Source: Gemmiger sp. An194 (lineage in GTDB: Bacteria; Bacillota; Clostridia; Oscillospirales; Ruminococcaceae). Taken from it: a stretch of DNA of 64,000 nucleotides. The stretch's first letter is position 1. Every line of letters starts with the position of its first letter. The stretch covers positions 179,610 through 243,609 of the forward strand of contig NZ_NFKA01000002.1 of the NCBI RefSeq assembly GCF_002160145.1, given 5' to 3'. The position numbers were made by a program, and so were the translations under genes. Of the stretch, positions 7,850-17,449 are shown piece by piece. Under the pieces are notes generated by a model. The model was not told where the DNA came from. It made no database searches and was given only the letters and a program-made list of their open reading frames with translations.

Positions 7850-9408
7850 GGGCAGGTTTTCTCTCCGCGCATCTTTTTGATACGTGCCGCCAGCAGGCCG
7901 CAGCCCGCCTGCAGCGTTCCGGCCCCCAGCGCCGCCACCGGCAGCAGCATGGGATAAAAGCTTACCGCGTACTGGCTTTTGCCCTCGGAAAGGGTGAGAT
8001 AAAACACCCCGCCGAAAAACACCAGCGCGGGCAGAATGGCCCCGGGCGAGGGGCGCAGCATCAGCCGCACCGCCCCCACCAGCCCCAGCAGGTAGACCGC
8101 CGTCTGCAAACAGCCCAGAAAGGGATTCAGTCCCTCATCCAGGCTTTGAGCGAACAGCTGCTCCTGATAGTCCTGCGCATGCACCGGCTCGGTGTTGCGC
8201 TGCAGGTACAGCCAGCTGCCGAAGCCCGCATCCAGCCACTGGCTCACGGTCTTCTGCCGCAGGAAGGTTTTGGCCTGAGCGGGGTTGTGCACCCAGTAGC
8301 TCAGCTGCTCCTTCAGCTCCTGCGTCTGCTCCTGCTTCATGCGCTCGTAGTCAAAGCCCGCGTTTTCGTAGGCCTTTTCGCTGCGCTTGTCGGCGGTGTG
8401 CCAGCCCGGCGCAAATTCGTACTGCTCGGGGCGGCTGTCCAGCCCCATGACCAGCCACACCACGGTGGCGGTGCCGGGCTGCACCGGTACTCCGCTGCGC
8501 AGGCTGTACCAGTATTGCAGGCCCTTGCCGGGCAGAAAGGCAAACACCGCGGCCGCGGCCACGGCCAGCAGCTGCCGCCAGCGGCCGGTGCGGATGCTGT
8601 CCAGCACTGCCACAATGGCGATGGCCACCAGCATGATGAGCGCCGTGCTCTTGATGGTCATGGCCGCCGCCAGCAGGCCCGCCGAGATAAGGCCGAACCG
8701 GTGCTTTCTCGTGTCCAGCCAGCGCAGCGCCGCCCACACGGCGGCAAAGCCCAGCGCGGTGGACAGCAGATTTCCGTACAGAAAGAACACATAACGGGCC
8801 ACCGGCACACTGCAGGCCAGCAGCACGCTGGCCACCATCTGAGCCTTTTGCCCGAACAGATGGCACGCGATGCGGCAGACCGAGACCGCCAGCAGCATCA
8901 GCGCCAGAAAGTTGATCCACCGCAGCCAGATGAGGGCCGCGTCCCAGCTGCCGGCCAGCCGCAGCACCGCCTCCTCCAGGGCCACCAGGCCGCTCTGGAA
9001 GGGATAGCGGTACATGTAGCCGCCCTGCTGGAAGGCCGACCAGTCCCCCTGCACGGCTCCCTGCGCTGCCTGTAAGCAGAACAGCGAGTCGGCAAAGGGG
9101 GTCGCCTTGGTGCACCACAGCCAGAACAGCGCCTGCCCCGCGGTAAGGCAGACGCCCGCTGCCGTGACCGCCCGCATCACGCGCTCTCCGCGCGCCAGCC
9201 AGCCCAGAGCAGTCGCAGCCACCACGATGGCCGCCACGCCCCACAGCCGGTCGGTGAGAACGATCTCATAAAAGCCGACCAGCTCATCCTCCCCCATGAA
9301 GGAAATGTAGGACAGGCCCCACTTGGTCAGGCCAAGCAGCGCCACCGCGCACAAAAACATGGCTGCACCGCAGCACAGCCGGCAGAACAGGTCCCGATAT
9401 TTTTCCAC
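7846..9408 (-). CDS. Polytopic GT-C-type membrane protein, probable glycosyltransferase
   Basis: 520 residues from a GTG start with GGGGAG upstream. There are about ten to twelve hydrophobic segments. An early extracytoplasmic GEDEL at 39-43, after the first membrane segment, resembles the catalytic loop of GT-C enzymes such as ArnT/PMT that use polyprenyl-phosphate sugars. A large soluble loop lies at about 330-420. It is only 15 bases from ribF and is probably read with that operon, although its function is unrelated to ribosome biogenesis. The substrate is unknown. The DUF6020-like protein at 18.6-20.4 kb is of broadly similar type. Confidence 0.6.
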   Translation of the reverse strand: MEKYRDLFCRLCCGAAMFLCAVALLGLTKWGLSYISFMGEDELVGFYEIVLTDRLWGVAAIVVAATALGWLARGERVMRAVTAAGVCLTAGQALFWLWCTKATPFADSLFCLQAAQGAVQGDWSAFQQGGYMYRYPFQSGLVALEEAVLRLAGSWDAALIWLRWINFLALMLLAVSVCRIACHLFGQKAQMVASVLLACSVPVARYVFFLYGNLLSTALGFAAVWAALRWLDTRKHRFGLISAGLLAAAMTIKSTALIMLVAIAIVAVLDSIRTGRWRQLLAVAAAAVFAFLPGKGLQYWYSLRSGVPVQPGTATVVWLVMGLDSRPEQYEFAPGWHTADKRSEKAYENAGFDYERMKQEQTQELKEQLSYWVHNPAQAKTFLRQKTVSQWLDAGFGSWLYLQRNTEPVHAQDYQEQLFAQSLDEGLNPFLGCLQTAVYLLGLVGAVRLMLRPSPGAILPALVFFGGVFYLTLSEGKSQYAVSFYPMLLPVAALGAGTLQAGCGLLAARIKKMRGEKTCP

Positions 9409-9423
9409 TGTTCTCTCCCCTTT

Positions 9424-10365
9424 TTACTCGTCCATGGGATGCCGGGCGAAGTAGGCCTTCGCCTTTGCCGCCGCGTCGTTCACGCAGGCGGTGAGCTGTT
9501 CCAGCGTGTCGAACTTGCGGCTGGGGGCAATGTACTCATAGAATTCCAGCTCCGGCTCCTCGCCGTAAAGCTGGCCGGAAAAATCCGGGATAAAGGTCTC
9601 GCAGGTGGCCCCCTCGCCGGTGGTGTTCACGGTGGGCCGGGTGCCGAAGCCGGTGGCTCCCGCATACCACTGCCCGTTCACCTTCACCCGAGTGATGTAA
9701 ATGCCGTATTTCGGCGCTGCAAAGCCCTCCGGGTAGATCTGGTTGATGGTGGGAAACCCCAGGGTGCGGCCCAGGCCCTTGCCGTGGCGCACCGCAAAGT
9801 CGATGCGGTAGGGGCGGCCCAGCATGGCGTTCACCGCCGGGATATCGCCCTCCGCCAGCGCCGCCCGGATGCGGGTGGAGCTGACCAGCTGCCCCTGGTA
9901 GGTGGCCATGGGCACCACCTGTACCCGGATGCCCAGCGGCTCACACAGCTGACGCAGGGTCTCCACGTTGCCCGCGGCCTTTTTGCCGAAGGTGAAGTTG
10001 TCGCCGCAGAACACGGCCCGGGCCTTGAAGCCCCGGTGAAGAATCCGCTCCACGAATTCCTCCGGGCTCTGGCCGCAGAAGGCCTCGAAGGGAGGCTCCA
10101 TGTAATATTCCACGCCCAGGCCCTCCATGACCTGGTGCTTTTCGGTTTCGCTTTGCAGTCGGCCACCCTTCATGGTGCTGCTCAGCGGCAGCTGAAAGGT
10201 GAACACCGCCGCCGACCGGCCGTTTTCTGCCGCGTCGAGGGCAGCAGCCCGGATCACCGCCTGATGACCCAGGTGAACGCCGTCAAAAAAGCCGAGGGCT
10301 ACGCTGCACCCCCGGCTGACGGTCAGGTCCGCTTCCAACGCCTGTAATGTTGTATAAACCTTCAG
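9424..10365 (-). CDS. ribF: Bifunctional riboflavin kinase / FAD synthetase, probable CTG start
   Basis: Converts riboflavin to FMN and FMN to FAD. The N-terminal FMN adenylyltransferase half shows GFFDGVHLGH. The C-terminal kinase half shows GKGLGRTLGFPTIN and EFYEYI. The first TTG in frame (10338) has no ribosome binding site and would remove the first beta-strand residues expected in RibF. A CTG at 10365, after GGAAAGGA, adds nine residues reading LKVYTTLQA, which fits the family, and an in-frame stop lies just before it. I therefore extend to CTG; the exact start is uncertain. It is seven bases from the truB stop. Confidence 0.9.
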   Translation of the reverse strand: MKVYTTLQALEADLTVSRGCSVALGFFDGVHLGHQAVIRAAALDAAENGRSAAVFTFQLPLSSTMKGGRLQSETEKHQVMEGLGVEYYMEPPFEAFCGQSPEEFVERILHRGFKARAVFCGDNFTFGKKAAGNVETLRQLCEPLGIRVQVVPMATYQGQLVSSTRIRAALAEGDIPAVNAMLGRPYRIDFAVRHGKGLGRTLGFPTINQIYPEGFAAPKYGIYITRVKVNGQWYAGATGFGTRPTVNTTGEGATCETFIPDFSGQLYGEEPELEFYEYIAPSRKFDTLEQLTACVNDAAAKAKAYFARHPMDE

Positions 10366-10371
10366 GGCGGT

Positions 10372-11247
10372 TCACGTCCTTTCCACAAATAATTTTTCAG
10401 TTTTCAAGATGGAATCCTCCACCCGGCCCAGGCCCAGAAAGCCCTCGGGCCCCTGCAGCCGATACACGCCGTTCTCCGCCTTGACCCGGTAGCAGGGCGC
10501 GCCGTTCAAAAGGCGTGCGGTGTTGCCGGGCGAGACGGTGAGGGCGGGCAGATGGGCGAAGACGGTTTCCACCGGGAGCAGCAGCTCCTCCAGCCGGTTT
10601 TCGTCCTTCGCCGCCTGGATCTCCTCAATGGTGTGGCTGTGCTCCAGGCCGAACACGCCGGCCCGGGTGCGCCGCAGCCCCGCCAGAGTGGCGGGCACGC
10701 CCAGTGCCTCGCCCAGGTCCTCCACCAGAGTGCGCACGTAGGTGCCCTTGCTGCAGTCCACCTCCAGCACGAAGTCCTGTTCGCCCTCTTTGCCGGTCAA
10801 CTCCAGCCGGTGGATGGTCACCGGGCGGGCCTTGCGCTCCACAGTCACGCCCTGACGGGCCAGCTTGTAGAGCGGCGAGCCGTTCACCTTCACCGCCGAG
10901 TACATGGGCGGGGTCTGCATGATATCGCCGGTGAACCGGGGCAGAACCGCCTTCAGCTGCTCTTCGGTGACGGCGGTCTGCTCACTGCGCAGCGTGGTGC
11001 CGGTCACATCGCCGGTGTCGGTGGCAAGGCCGAAGCGGATCAGGGCCCGGTAGGCTTTGGTATGGTCCGGCTGCATATCCACCGCCTTGGACGCGCCGCC
11101 GGCGAACACCGGCAGCACGCCGGTGGCCATGGGGTCCAGCGTGCCGGAATGGCCCAGCTTGCGGGTGCCCAAAATGCCCCGCAGCTTGGCAATCACGTCG
11201 AAGCTGGTCCAGCCGGTGGGTTTGTCCACGATCAAAATGCCATTCAT
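10372..11247 (-). CDS. truB: tRNA pseudouridine-55 synthase
   Basis: 291 residues. It makes pseudouridine 55 in the T-loop of tRNAs. KPTGWTSFDV at the N-terminus and GHSGTLDPMATGVL with the catalytic Asp are diagnostic; a C-terminal RNA-binding (PUA-like) region follows. The ATG at 11247 follows AGGAGT and is four bases after the stop of the upstream DHH gene, so translation is probably coupled. Confidence 0.95.
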   Translation of the reverse strand: MNGILIVDKPTGWTSFDVIAKLRGILGTRKLGHSGTLDPMATGVLPVFAGGASKAVDMQPDHTKAYRALIRFGLATDTGDVTGTTLRSEQTAVTEEQLKAVLPRFTGDIMQTPPMYSAVKVNGSPLYKLARQGVTVERKARPVTIHRLELTGKEGEQDFVLEVDCSKGTYVRTLVEDLGEALGVPATLAGLRRTRAGVFGLEHSHTIEEIQAAKDENRLEELLLPVETVFAHLPALTVSPGNTARLLNGAPCYRVKAENGVYRLQGPEGFLGLGRVEDSILKTEKLFVERT

Positions 11248-11251
11248 GGGG

Positions 11252-12235
11252 TTACTCCTGTTCCTGGGCGGGCGCATCCGCCCGTTTCAGTTCCCGCTCC
11301 ACCTCGGCCAGGATGGCGGCCTTGGCGTTGTCCAGATTGCCCTCCAGCTCGCAGCCCGCGGCACGGGAATGACCGCCGCCGCCCAGCCGCTTGGCAATGG
11401 CGCAGGCATCCACCTCGGCGGTGGTGCGCACGCTGATCTTGTAGCTGCCCTGGGGCAGCTGGCGCAGGGTGATGCCCACCTGCACGCCCTCGATCTTCCG
11501 GGGCAGGCTGGTGATGTCCTCCAGCTCGTTGGCAGCCACGCCGCTGGCCGCGATCTGCTCGCGGGTGAGCCACATGAGGGCGCAGCGGTCCTCGAAGTGA
11601 TACTCCAGGTTCTCCAGCGCGGTGAGCTCGATGGCCATACGGGCCTTGGATTTGCTCTCGAACAGAATCATGTTCAGCTCCGCCACATCCACGCCGGTCT
11701 CCATCAGCTTGGCAGCCAGCAGGTGGCTCTTGGCGGTGGTGTTGGAAAACAAAAAGCAGCCGGTATCGGTGGACAGACCGGTGTACAGGCACCGGGCGAT
11801 GCAGGGGGTGATCTCCACGTTCATGGCGCAGATGATGTCGTACATGATCTCGCAGGTGGCCGCAGCCTCCGCGTCCAGCAGCAAGGCGTTCGCATAGCCG
11901 CTGTTGGAGCCGTGGTGATCGATGCACAGATCGATCCGGTCCAGATATTCCTGCAGCGCGTCGCCGAACAGCTGGATGCTGGCCACATCCACGGCCACCA
12001 CATAGCCCGGCTCAAACTGCCCCTGGAACAGCTCGATCTCCATATAGGAATAGCGGCTGGGGATGGGATCTGCACACAGCACCGCCGCTTCCTTGCCCAA
12101 CCGCTTGAGGGCGTGCATCAGGGCAGCGGCGCTGCCGATGGTGTCGCCGTCCGGGTTTTTGTGGCACAGGATCAGCACGTTCTCCGCCCGAAGCAGGCGG
12201 CCGATGACGGCCAGCAGGTCTAAGATCTCACTCAT
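11252..12235 (-). CDS. nrnA: DHH/DHHA1 phosphoesterase (NrnA-like oligoribonuclease / pAp phosphatase)
   Basis: 327 residues. The N-terminal DHH domain shows HKNPDGDTIGSA near 25-36 and the signature DHHGSN near 108. The C-terminal DHHA1 domain ends with GGGGHSRAAGCEL. The family degrades nanoRNAs and dephosphorylates 3'-phosphoadenosine 5'-phosphate. Its place between rbfA and truB is standard in Firmicutes. Confidence 0.88.
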   Translation of the reverse strand: MSEILDLLAVIGRLLRAENVLILCHKNPDGDTIGSAAALMHALKRLGKEAAVLCADPIPSRYSYMEIELFQGQFEPGYVVAVDVASIQLFGDALQEYLDRIDLCIDHHGSNSGYANALLLDAEAAATCEIMYDIICAMNVEITPCIARCLYTGLSTDTGCFLFSNTTAKSHLLAAKLMETGVDVAELNMILFESKSKARMAIELTALENLEYHFEDRCALMWLTREQIAASGVAANELEDITSLPRKIEGVQVGITLRQLPQGSYKISVRTTAEVDACAIAKRLGGGGHSRAAGCELEGNLDNAKAAILAEVERELKRADAPAQEQE

Positions 12236-12269
12236 GACGTTCTCCTCTTCTTGCGATATCCGGGCGGGA

Positions 12270-12629
12270 TTACTCCTCCCGGTTCTTGTTCAGCCCCGCC
12301 AGCAGCTCGTTGATGTGAGCGGCGTAGGCGGCGCCGTCATCCTGGGCGAACACAAAGCGGGGCGCCTTACGGATGTGCATGCGGCGGGAAATCTCGGTGC
12401 GCACGTGGCCGCTGGCCTTGTTCAGGGCCTTGACCACCTCGGCAGTGCCCTCGGGCTTGCCCATCACGCTCACGTAGACCTTCGCCACATCCAGATCGGG
12501 GGTCACATCCAGCCGGGTGACGGTGAGCAGACCGCCCTCCAGGCGGGGGTCCTTCATCTGGCTGATGATGCCGATCACTTCCCGCTTCATATCCTGGGCC
12601 AGGCGGCCCTGGTTTTTCGGGTTTGCCAT
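12270..12629 (-). CDS. rbfA: 30S ribosome-binding factor A
   Basis: 119 residues with a KH-like fold. An N-terminal QDMKREVIGIISQMKDPRL and a central DLDVAKVYVSVMG are typical. It helps late 16S maturation of the small subunit. It lies between infB and the DHH gene, with a strong stem-loop between infB and rbfA. Confidence 0.95.
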   Translation of the reverse strand: MANPKNQGRLAQDMKREVIGIISQMKDPRLEGGLLTVTRLDVTPDLDVAKVYVSVMGKPEGTAEVVKALNKASGHVRTEISRRMHIRKAPRFVFAQDDGAAYAAHINELLAGLNKNREE

Positions 12630-12656
12630 AGCTCTTTCTCCTTGTTCTTATGGGCG

Positions 12657-12692
12657 GCTGCCGCCCGAAGTCAAAGCACTTCGGGCGGCGGC
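12657..12692 (-). other. Strong intercistronic stem-loop between infB and rbfA
   Basis: A 15-base arm around GCCGCCCGAAGT pairs with its complement around a 6-base loop (one G-T pair). No T-run follows on the minus strand, so it is more likely an mRNA-stabilising or processing hairpin than a terminator. Confidence 0.6.
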
Positions 12693-12715
12693 CGGTTGGT
12701 TATTGGGGCGCTCGA

Positions 12716-15031
12716 TCAGTCCCGGTACTCCTCCAGGATGTAGGCCTCGAAGATGTCGCCTTCCTTGATGTCGGCAAACTTCTCCAGAGTAACGCCGCAC
12801 TCGTAGCCCTGGGCCACTTCCTTCACGTCGTCCTTGAAGCGGCGCAGGCTGGCGATCTCGTCCTCGGTGATGACGATGCCGTCACGCACCACGCGGATCT
12901 TGCTGTTGCGGGTGATCTTGCCCTCCTGCACGTAGCTGCCGGCCACCAGGCCCACGCTGCTGATCTTGTAGACCTGACGAACCTCCAGACGGCCCTGCTC
13001 CACTTCACGGATCTTGGGAGCCAGCATGCCCTTCATGGCGTCGGTCACGTCGTTGATGGCGTCGTAGATCACGCGGTACATGCGCATCTCAACCTCGCAC
13101 TGGGCGGCCTCTTCCTTGGCCACGGGGTCGGGACGCACGTTGAAGCCGATGATGATCGCGCCGCCGGCATTGGCCAGCATCACGTCGGACTTGTTGATGG
13201 CGCCAACACCCGCGTGGATGACCTTGACCCGGACCTCGTCGTTGGAGATCTTCTCCAGGCTCTGCTTCACGGCCTCGGCGCTGCCCTGTACGTCCGCCTT
13301 GACGATGATGTCCAGCTGCTTGCGCTCGCCCTCGGCGATCTGGCTGAACAGGTTATCCAGGGTGACCTTCTGGTAGCTGTTGAACTGGCGCTCCTTCTCC
13401 TCGGTGGCGCGCTTGTCGGCCAGCTCGCGGGCCAGCTTCTCGTCGGCCACGGCATCGAACAGGTCGCCGGCGCTGGGCACCTCGGTCAGACCGGTGATCT
13501 CCACGGGGGTGGAGGGGCCGGCCTCTTCCAGGAACTGGCCCTTGTCGTTCTTCATGGTACGCACGCGGCCCACGGCGGTGCCGGCGATCACGCAGTCGCC
13601 CTTATGCAGGGTGCCCTTCTGCACCAGGATGGTGGCAACGGGGCCCTGGCCCTTGTCCAGACGGGCCTCGATGACGGCGCCCTTGGCGCGGCGGTCGGGG
13701 TTGGCTTTCAGCTCCTTGACCTCAGCCACCAGGTTGATGTTCTCCAGCAGGTCGGAGATGCCGGCGCCGGTCAGAGCGGATACGGGCACGCAGATCACAT
13801 CGCCGCCCCACTGCTCGGGAACCAGCTCGTACTGGGTGAGCTGCTCCATCACGCGGTCGGGGTTGGCGGTGGGCTTATCCATCTTGTTGATGGCCACGAT
13901 GATGGAAACACCGGCGGCCTTGGCATGGTTGATGGACTCAACGGTCTGGGGCATGATGCCGTCGTCGGCGGCAACCACCAGAACCGCAATGTCGGTCAGG
14001 TTGGCGCCGCGGGCACGCATGCTGGTGAAGGCCTCGTGGCCGGGGGTGTCCAGGAAGGTGATGACCTTGCCGTCGGCGGTGACCTGGTAAGCGCCGATGT
14101 GCTGGGTGATGCCGCCGGCCTCGCCCGCGGTCACATGGCTCTTGCGGATGGCGTCCAGAATACTGGTCTTGCCGTGGTCAACGTGACCCATAACAACCAC
14201 AACGGGGGGACGCTCCTGCAGGCTCTCGGCGGGATCTTCGTCCTGCTCGAACAGGCGCTCCTCGATGCTCACGTGCACCTCTTTTTCCACCTTGGCGCCA
14301 AACTCCTCGGCGATCAGGCTGGCGGTGTCGAAGTCCACGACCTCGCTCACGCTGGCCATGACGCCCAGGCCCATCAGCTTCTTGATCACGTTGGCGGCGG
14401 TCTGCTTCAGGCGGGTGGCCAGCTCGCCCACGGTGATCTCCTCGGGGATCTGCACCTTCAGCTGGGCCTTGCGGGCCTTCTCCAGCTGGATGCGCTGCAG
14501 GCGCTCGGCCTCGGTCTCGCGGCGCTTCTGGAAGTTCTGGCCCTTCTTGTTCCGGTTGTTGGCGAACTTCTGCTTATTGCCAGCGGGCTGGGGCTTGCGG
14601 CGGTTCTCCACGTTCTTGGTGGAAGCCAGCTCGTCGAACTTCTCGTTGAAGCGGTCCAGGTTCACATCCACGGTGCGGGTGTCCACAACCTTGGTCACAA
14701 CCTCGCGCTTCACGGGCTCGGGCTTGGCTTCGGCCTTCTTCTTGTCGGCCTTCTTTTTATTGTTGTTCATCTCCACCACGGTGCCGTCGGCCTTCTTCAG
14801 CACCTCGCTGGCCTTGGGCTGGGGCTTGGGTGCGCTGTCCAGGTAGGCATCCAGGCTGGGCTCGGAATTGGCCTGGGTGAAATGCTCGAACACCAGGTTC
14901 ACTTCCTCCTCGGTCAGGTTGGCGCCGGTCTTCTTGACCTCGCCGCCCTTCTGGGCCAGCAGGTCCACGATCTGCTTGGCGGGAACGTTCAGGTCCTTCG
15001 CCACATCGCTCACTTTATATTTAATGGTCAT
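12716..15031 (-). CDS. infB: Translation initiation factor IF-2
   Basis: 771 residues. It is a GTPase that places initiator tRNA on the 30S subunit. After a basic Lys/Glu-rich N-terminal part (about 50-180) come an IF2_N motif, the G domain with GHVDHGKTS (G1), DTPGHEAF (G3) and NKMDK (G4), and the beta-barrel and C2 domains. The start overlaps the stop of the upstream L7Ae-like gene (ATGA), so translation is coupled. Confidence 0.97.
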   Translation of the reverse strand: MTIKYKVSDVAKDLNVPAKQIVDLLAQKGGEVKKTGANLTEEEVNLVFEHFTQANSEPSLDAYLDSAPKPQPKASEVLKKADGTVVEMNNNKKKADKKKAEAKPEPVKREVVTKVVDTRTVDVNLDRFNEKFDELASTKNVENRRKPQPAGNKQKFANNRNKKGQNFQKRRETEAERLQRIQLEKARKAQLKVQIPEEITVGELATRLKQTAANVIKKLMGLGVMASVSEVVDFDTASLIAEEFGAKVEKEVHVSIEERLFEQDEDPAESLQERPPVVVVMGHVDHGKTSILDAIRKSHVTAGEAGGITQHIGAYQVTADGKVITFLDTPGHEAFTSMRARGANLTDIAVLVVAADDGIMPQTVESINHAKAAGVSIIVAINKMDKPTANPDRVMEQLTQYELVPEQWGGDVICVPVSALTGAGISDLLENINLVAEVKELKANPDRRAKGAVIEARLDKGQGPVATILVQKGTLHKGDCVIAGTAVGRVRTMKNDKGQFLEEAGPSTPVEITGLTEVPSAGDLFDAVADEKLARELADKRATEEKERQFNSYQKVTLDNLFSQIAEGERKQLDIIVKADVQGSAEAVKQSLEKISNDEVRVKVIHAGVGAINKSDVMLANAGGAIIIGFNVRPDPVAKEEAAQCEVEMRMYRVIYDAINDVTDAMKGMLAPKIREVEQGRLEVRQVYKISSVGLVAGSYVQEGKITRNSKIRVVRDGIVITEDEIASLRRFKDDVKEVAQGYECGVTLEKFADIKEGDIFEAYILEEYRD

Positions 15032-15351
15032 TCGTTTTCCTCCTTTTCATCCGCCAGGTACTGGCTGCACAGATTGGCCAGGTTTTCATCCAGCACGCTG
15101 TACACGCCCACTTTCTTGTAGCTTATGCCGCACAGCTCCAGCTGAGTCAGGGGCATTCGGCGGCACTCGGTGATGTCCTCGCAGGTGCGGGCCATCCGCT
15201 TCGCGGTGCCGTCGCTCACGTCGGCGGCCAGCAGCACCAGCCAGGCCTTGCCGCTCATCACGCTCTCGCGCACGGCATCGAAGCCCATGATCAGCTTGCC
15301 GGCCTTGCGGCACAGGGAAACAGCCGACAACAGTTTTTGTTTATTCTCCAC
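15028..15351 (-). CDS. L7Ae-family RNA-binding protein (YlxQ-like)
   Basis: 107 residues. Motifs [18 protein letters not shown] and [17 protein letters not shown] match the L7Ae/L30e/S12e fold. YlxQ proteins sit between nusA/ylxR and infB and are thought to bind structured RNA, possibly kink-turns. It overlaps the upstream ylxR-like gene by 11 bases and infB by four. Confidence 0.85.
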   Translation of the reverse strand: MENKQKLLSAVSLCRKAGKLIMGFDAVRESVMSGKAWLVLLAADVSDGTAKRMARTCEDITECRRMPLTQLELCGISYKKVGVYSVLDENLANLCSQYLADEKEENE

Positions 15352-15619
15352 GCTCGGCTCCTTCTATTTCGCGCTCGATGCTTTCGTATACCTCGGGCGG
15401 AATTTGAGTATCCAGCGCGCGCTCCAGGCGCTTGGCCTTGCGGGCCTTGGCCAGGCATTGGGCGCTGGGGCAAAGGTAAGCGCCCCGGCCGGGCTTTTTG
15501 CCCACAAGATCCAGAGAGATCTCCCCTTCCGGGCTGCGCACGACGCGCACCAGCTCCTTTTTCGGTTTGGACTCGTTGCAGCCAAGGCAATGGCGCAGCG
15601 GGATCTTACGTTGTTGCAT
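15341..15619 (-). CDS. YlxR family protein (DUF448)
   Basis: 92 residues. The N-terminus reads IPLRHCLGCNESKPKKELVR, the diagnostic CxxC-containing DUF448 signature, followed by KKPGRGAYLCPS. YlxR-type proteins are linked to transcription and RNase P activity in some Firmicutes. AGGAG lies 12 bases before the chosen ATG. It is part of the rimP-infB operon. Confidence 0.88.
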   Translation of the reverse strand: MQQRKIPLRHCLGCNESKPKKELVRVVRSPEGEISLDLVGKKPGRGAYLCPSAQCLAKARKAKRLERALDTQIPPEVYESIEREIEGAERGE

Positions 15620-15663
15620 CGCGGTGGGACGCTCCTTTCTGTTGATGGTTTTGGGCGAAGGGC

Positions 15664-16749
15664 TTATTCCTCGCTGGAAGCAGCGGGCTGCTCCTCTTCC
15701 TCGCCGTAGTAGCCGCTCTCGGGGCGGATATCGATATTGTAGCCGGTCAGGCGGGCGCACAGACGGGCGTTCTGGCCCTTGTTGCCGATGGCCAGGCTCA
15801 GCTGATGGTCGGGCACGGTGACGCGGCAGGCCTTCTTGTCGCCCTCCAGGATCTCCACCTTGACCACCTTGGCGGGGCTCAGAGCGGCGCTGATGAACTC
15901 GCTCACATCCTCGCTCCAGCGCACCACGTCGATCTTCTCGCCGTGCAGCTCCTCCACGATCTTGCCCACGCGGGCGCCGTGCGCACCGATGCAGGCGCCC
16001 ACGGGGTCGATGTTCTCGTCCTTGCTCCAGACGGCCATCTTGGTGCGCACGCCGGCCTCACGGCTGATGGCGCGGATCTCCACGGTGCCGTCGAAGATCT
16101 CGGGCACTTCCATCTCGAACATGCGCTTGACCAGCTGCTCGCTGGTGCGGCTGATGATGACGCGGGGGCCGCGCTCGGTGACCACAACGTCCTTCACGTA
16201 GACCTGCACGTGCTGGCCCTCGAAGAACTCCTCGCCGGGCACCTGCTCGGAGCGGGGCAGAATGGCCTCGCCCTTGCCCATGTCCAGAGCCACCAGGCCC
16301 CGGTCGGGGTCCACGCGGGTGACGCGGGCGGTAACGATCTCGTGGGCCTTGCCCTGCATGTCGTTGAACAGCTGGTTGCGCTCGGCCTCACGGATGCCCT
16401 GACGGATCACGTGCTTGGCGGTCTGGGCGGCGATGCGGCCGAAGTCCTTGGTCTTCAGGGGGGTCACCACGCGCTGGCCCATCTTGTAGGTCTTGCGGAT
16501 GGCCTGGGCCTCCTCCAGGGTGAGCTGGGTGTGGGGGTTCTCCACCTCTTCCACGATGTCGCGCACCAGGGAAACGTTGAACTTGCCGTTTACGGTGTCG
16601 ATCTCCACCAGCACGTTCTCGTCCTCCACCTCGTAATCCTTCTTCACGGCGATCACGATGGCGGCCTTGATCTTCTCGATCAGGTACTCGGCGGTCAGGC
16701 CACGCTCTTTTTCCAGCATGGTCAGCGCTTCAAAAAATTCTGCGTTCAT
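15664..16749 (-). CDS. nusA: Transcription termination/antitermination factor NusA
   Basis: 361 residues, the short Firmicutes form without the acidic C-terminal repeats. Domains in order: RNA-polymerase-binding N-terminal domain (1-125), S1 (about 130-200), KH1 with IGAHGARVGKIVEEL, and KH2 with AIGNKGQNARLCARLTGYNIDI. The C-terminus is a short Glu-rich tail. It controls pausing and termination. Confidence 0.97.
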   Translation of the reverse strand: MNAEFFEALTMLEKERGLTAEYLIEKIKAAIVIAVKKDYEVEDENVLVEIDTVNGKFNVSLVRDIVEEVENPHTQLTLEEAQAIRKTYKMGQRVVTPLKTKDFGRIAAQTAKHVIRQGIREAERNQLFNDMQGKAHEIVTARVTRVDPDRGLVALDMGKGEAILPRSEQVPGEEFFEGQHVQVYVKDVVVTERGPRVIISRTSEQLVKRMFEMEVPEIFDGTVEIRAISREAGVRTKMAVWSKDENIDPVGACIGAHGARVGKIVEELHGEKIDVVRWSEDVSEFISAALSPAKVVKVEILEGDKKACRVTVPDHQLSLAIGNKGQNARLCARLTGYNIDIRPESGYYGEEEEQPAASSEE

Positions 16750-16803
16750 TTTTTTCGATCTCCTCCAATTTGTCTGGCTACAACTATCCTATATATAAAA
16801 AGA

Positions 16804-17295
16804 TTAGAACAGGTCCTCGTCGTCGCAGAGCTTCACGAAGCTGGCGGCGGCCAGCTCGAAGGCGGCCGGGCCGTTTTCGGTCTCCACGGTCACGGTCTGG
16901 CCCTCGATGCCCTGCAGCAGGCCCGCGATCTCCCGGTTGCCGCTCTCGTCCGGCCGGATGAGGCGGGCGGCGATCTTCTGGCCCTGGTAACGGGCAAAGT
17001 GCTCGGGCCGGGTGAGACGGCGGCCCAGGCCGGGGGAGCCGACCTCCAGGAAGTAGGCCTGGTCGATGGGGTCGGCCTCCTCGATCACCGGGTCAATGGC
17101 CCGGCTGGCCGCCTCGCAGGTGTTCATGTCCAGCGGGCCTTCGCCGGCGGGATCGATCAGCACCCGCAGGTACCAGTCCGGCCCTTCCTTTTCGAAGCGC
17201 ACGTCCCACAGAATCAGGCCCATGCCCTCGATCACCGGGCGCACCAGGGCTTCCACCTGCTGCACCGTGTTCTGGCCGCCTTTTGCTTTTGCCAT
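16804..17295 (-). CDS. rimP: Ribosome maturation factor RimP
   Basis: 163 residues. Contains LRVLIDPAGEGPLDMNTCE and LEVGSPGLGRRL, the RimP signature, with an SH3-like C-terminal domain. It assists 30S assembly. The ATG at 17295 follows GGGAGG. It is the first gene of the rimP-nusA-ylxR-ylxQ-infB-rbfA-nrnA-truB-ribF operon. Confidence 0.95.
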   Translation of the reverse strand: MAKAKGGQNTVQQVEALVRPVIEGMGLILWDVRFEKEGPDWYLRVLIDPAGEGPLDMNTCEAASRAIDPVIEEADPIDQAYFLEVGSPGLGRRLTRPEHFARYQGQKIAARLIRPDESGNREIAGLLQGIEGQTVTVETENGPAAFELAAASFVKLCDDEDLF

Positions 17296-17337
17296 CTTCA
17301 AACCTCCCAACGCATATTTTACCCAAACAAGCAAGAA

Positions 17338-17363
17338 GAGCGGGCCTTGCGGCCCACTCTCCA
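17338..17363 (-). promoter_or_regulatory. Leader hairpin upstream of rimP
   Basis: GAGTGGGCC and GGCCCGCTC pair around a short GCAA loop, followed by a U-rich stretch on the minus strand. A short terminator-like hairpin in this leader could allow attenuation of the operon, for example by NusA. This is a suggestion only. Confidence 0.35.
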
Positions 17364-17388
17364 TTCAAACGTTATTCTTACGGTATCA

Positions 17389-17417
17389 ACTATACCATAT
17401 TCCGTCGGCCTTTGCAA
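17389..17417 (-). promoter_or_regulatory. Promoter of the rimP-nusA-infB operon
   Basis: TTGCAA, 17-base spacer, TATAGT with an extended TGG before the -10. No other convincing promoter was seen before ribF. Confidence 0.7.
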
Positions 17418-17449
17418 GCCCCGCCGGAAAAGTTTCCCAGCCGGGCGAC

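Noticed and set aside
12650..15121. Plus-strand frame of about 820 codons opposite infB
   Set aside because: Antisense to a complete IF-2; no start site or domain.
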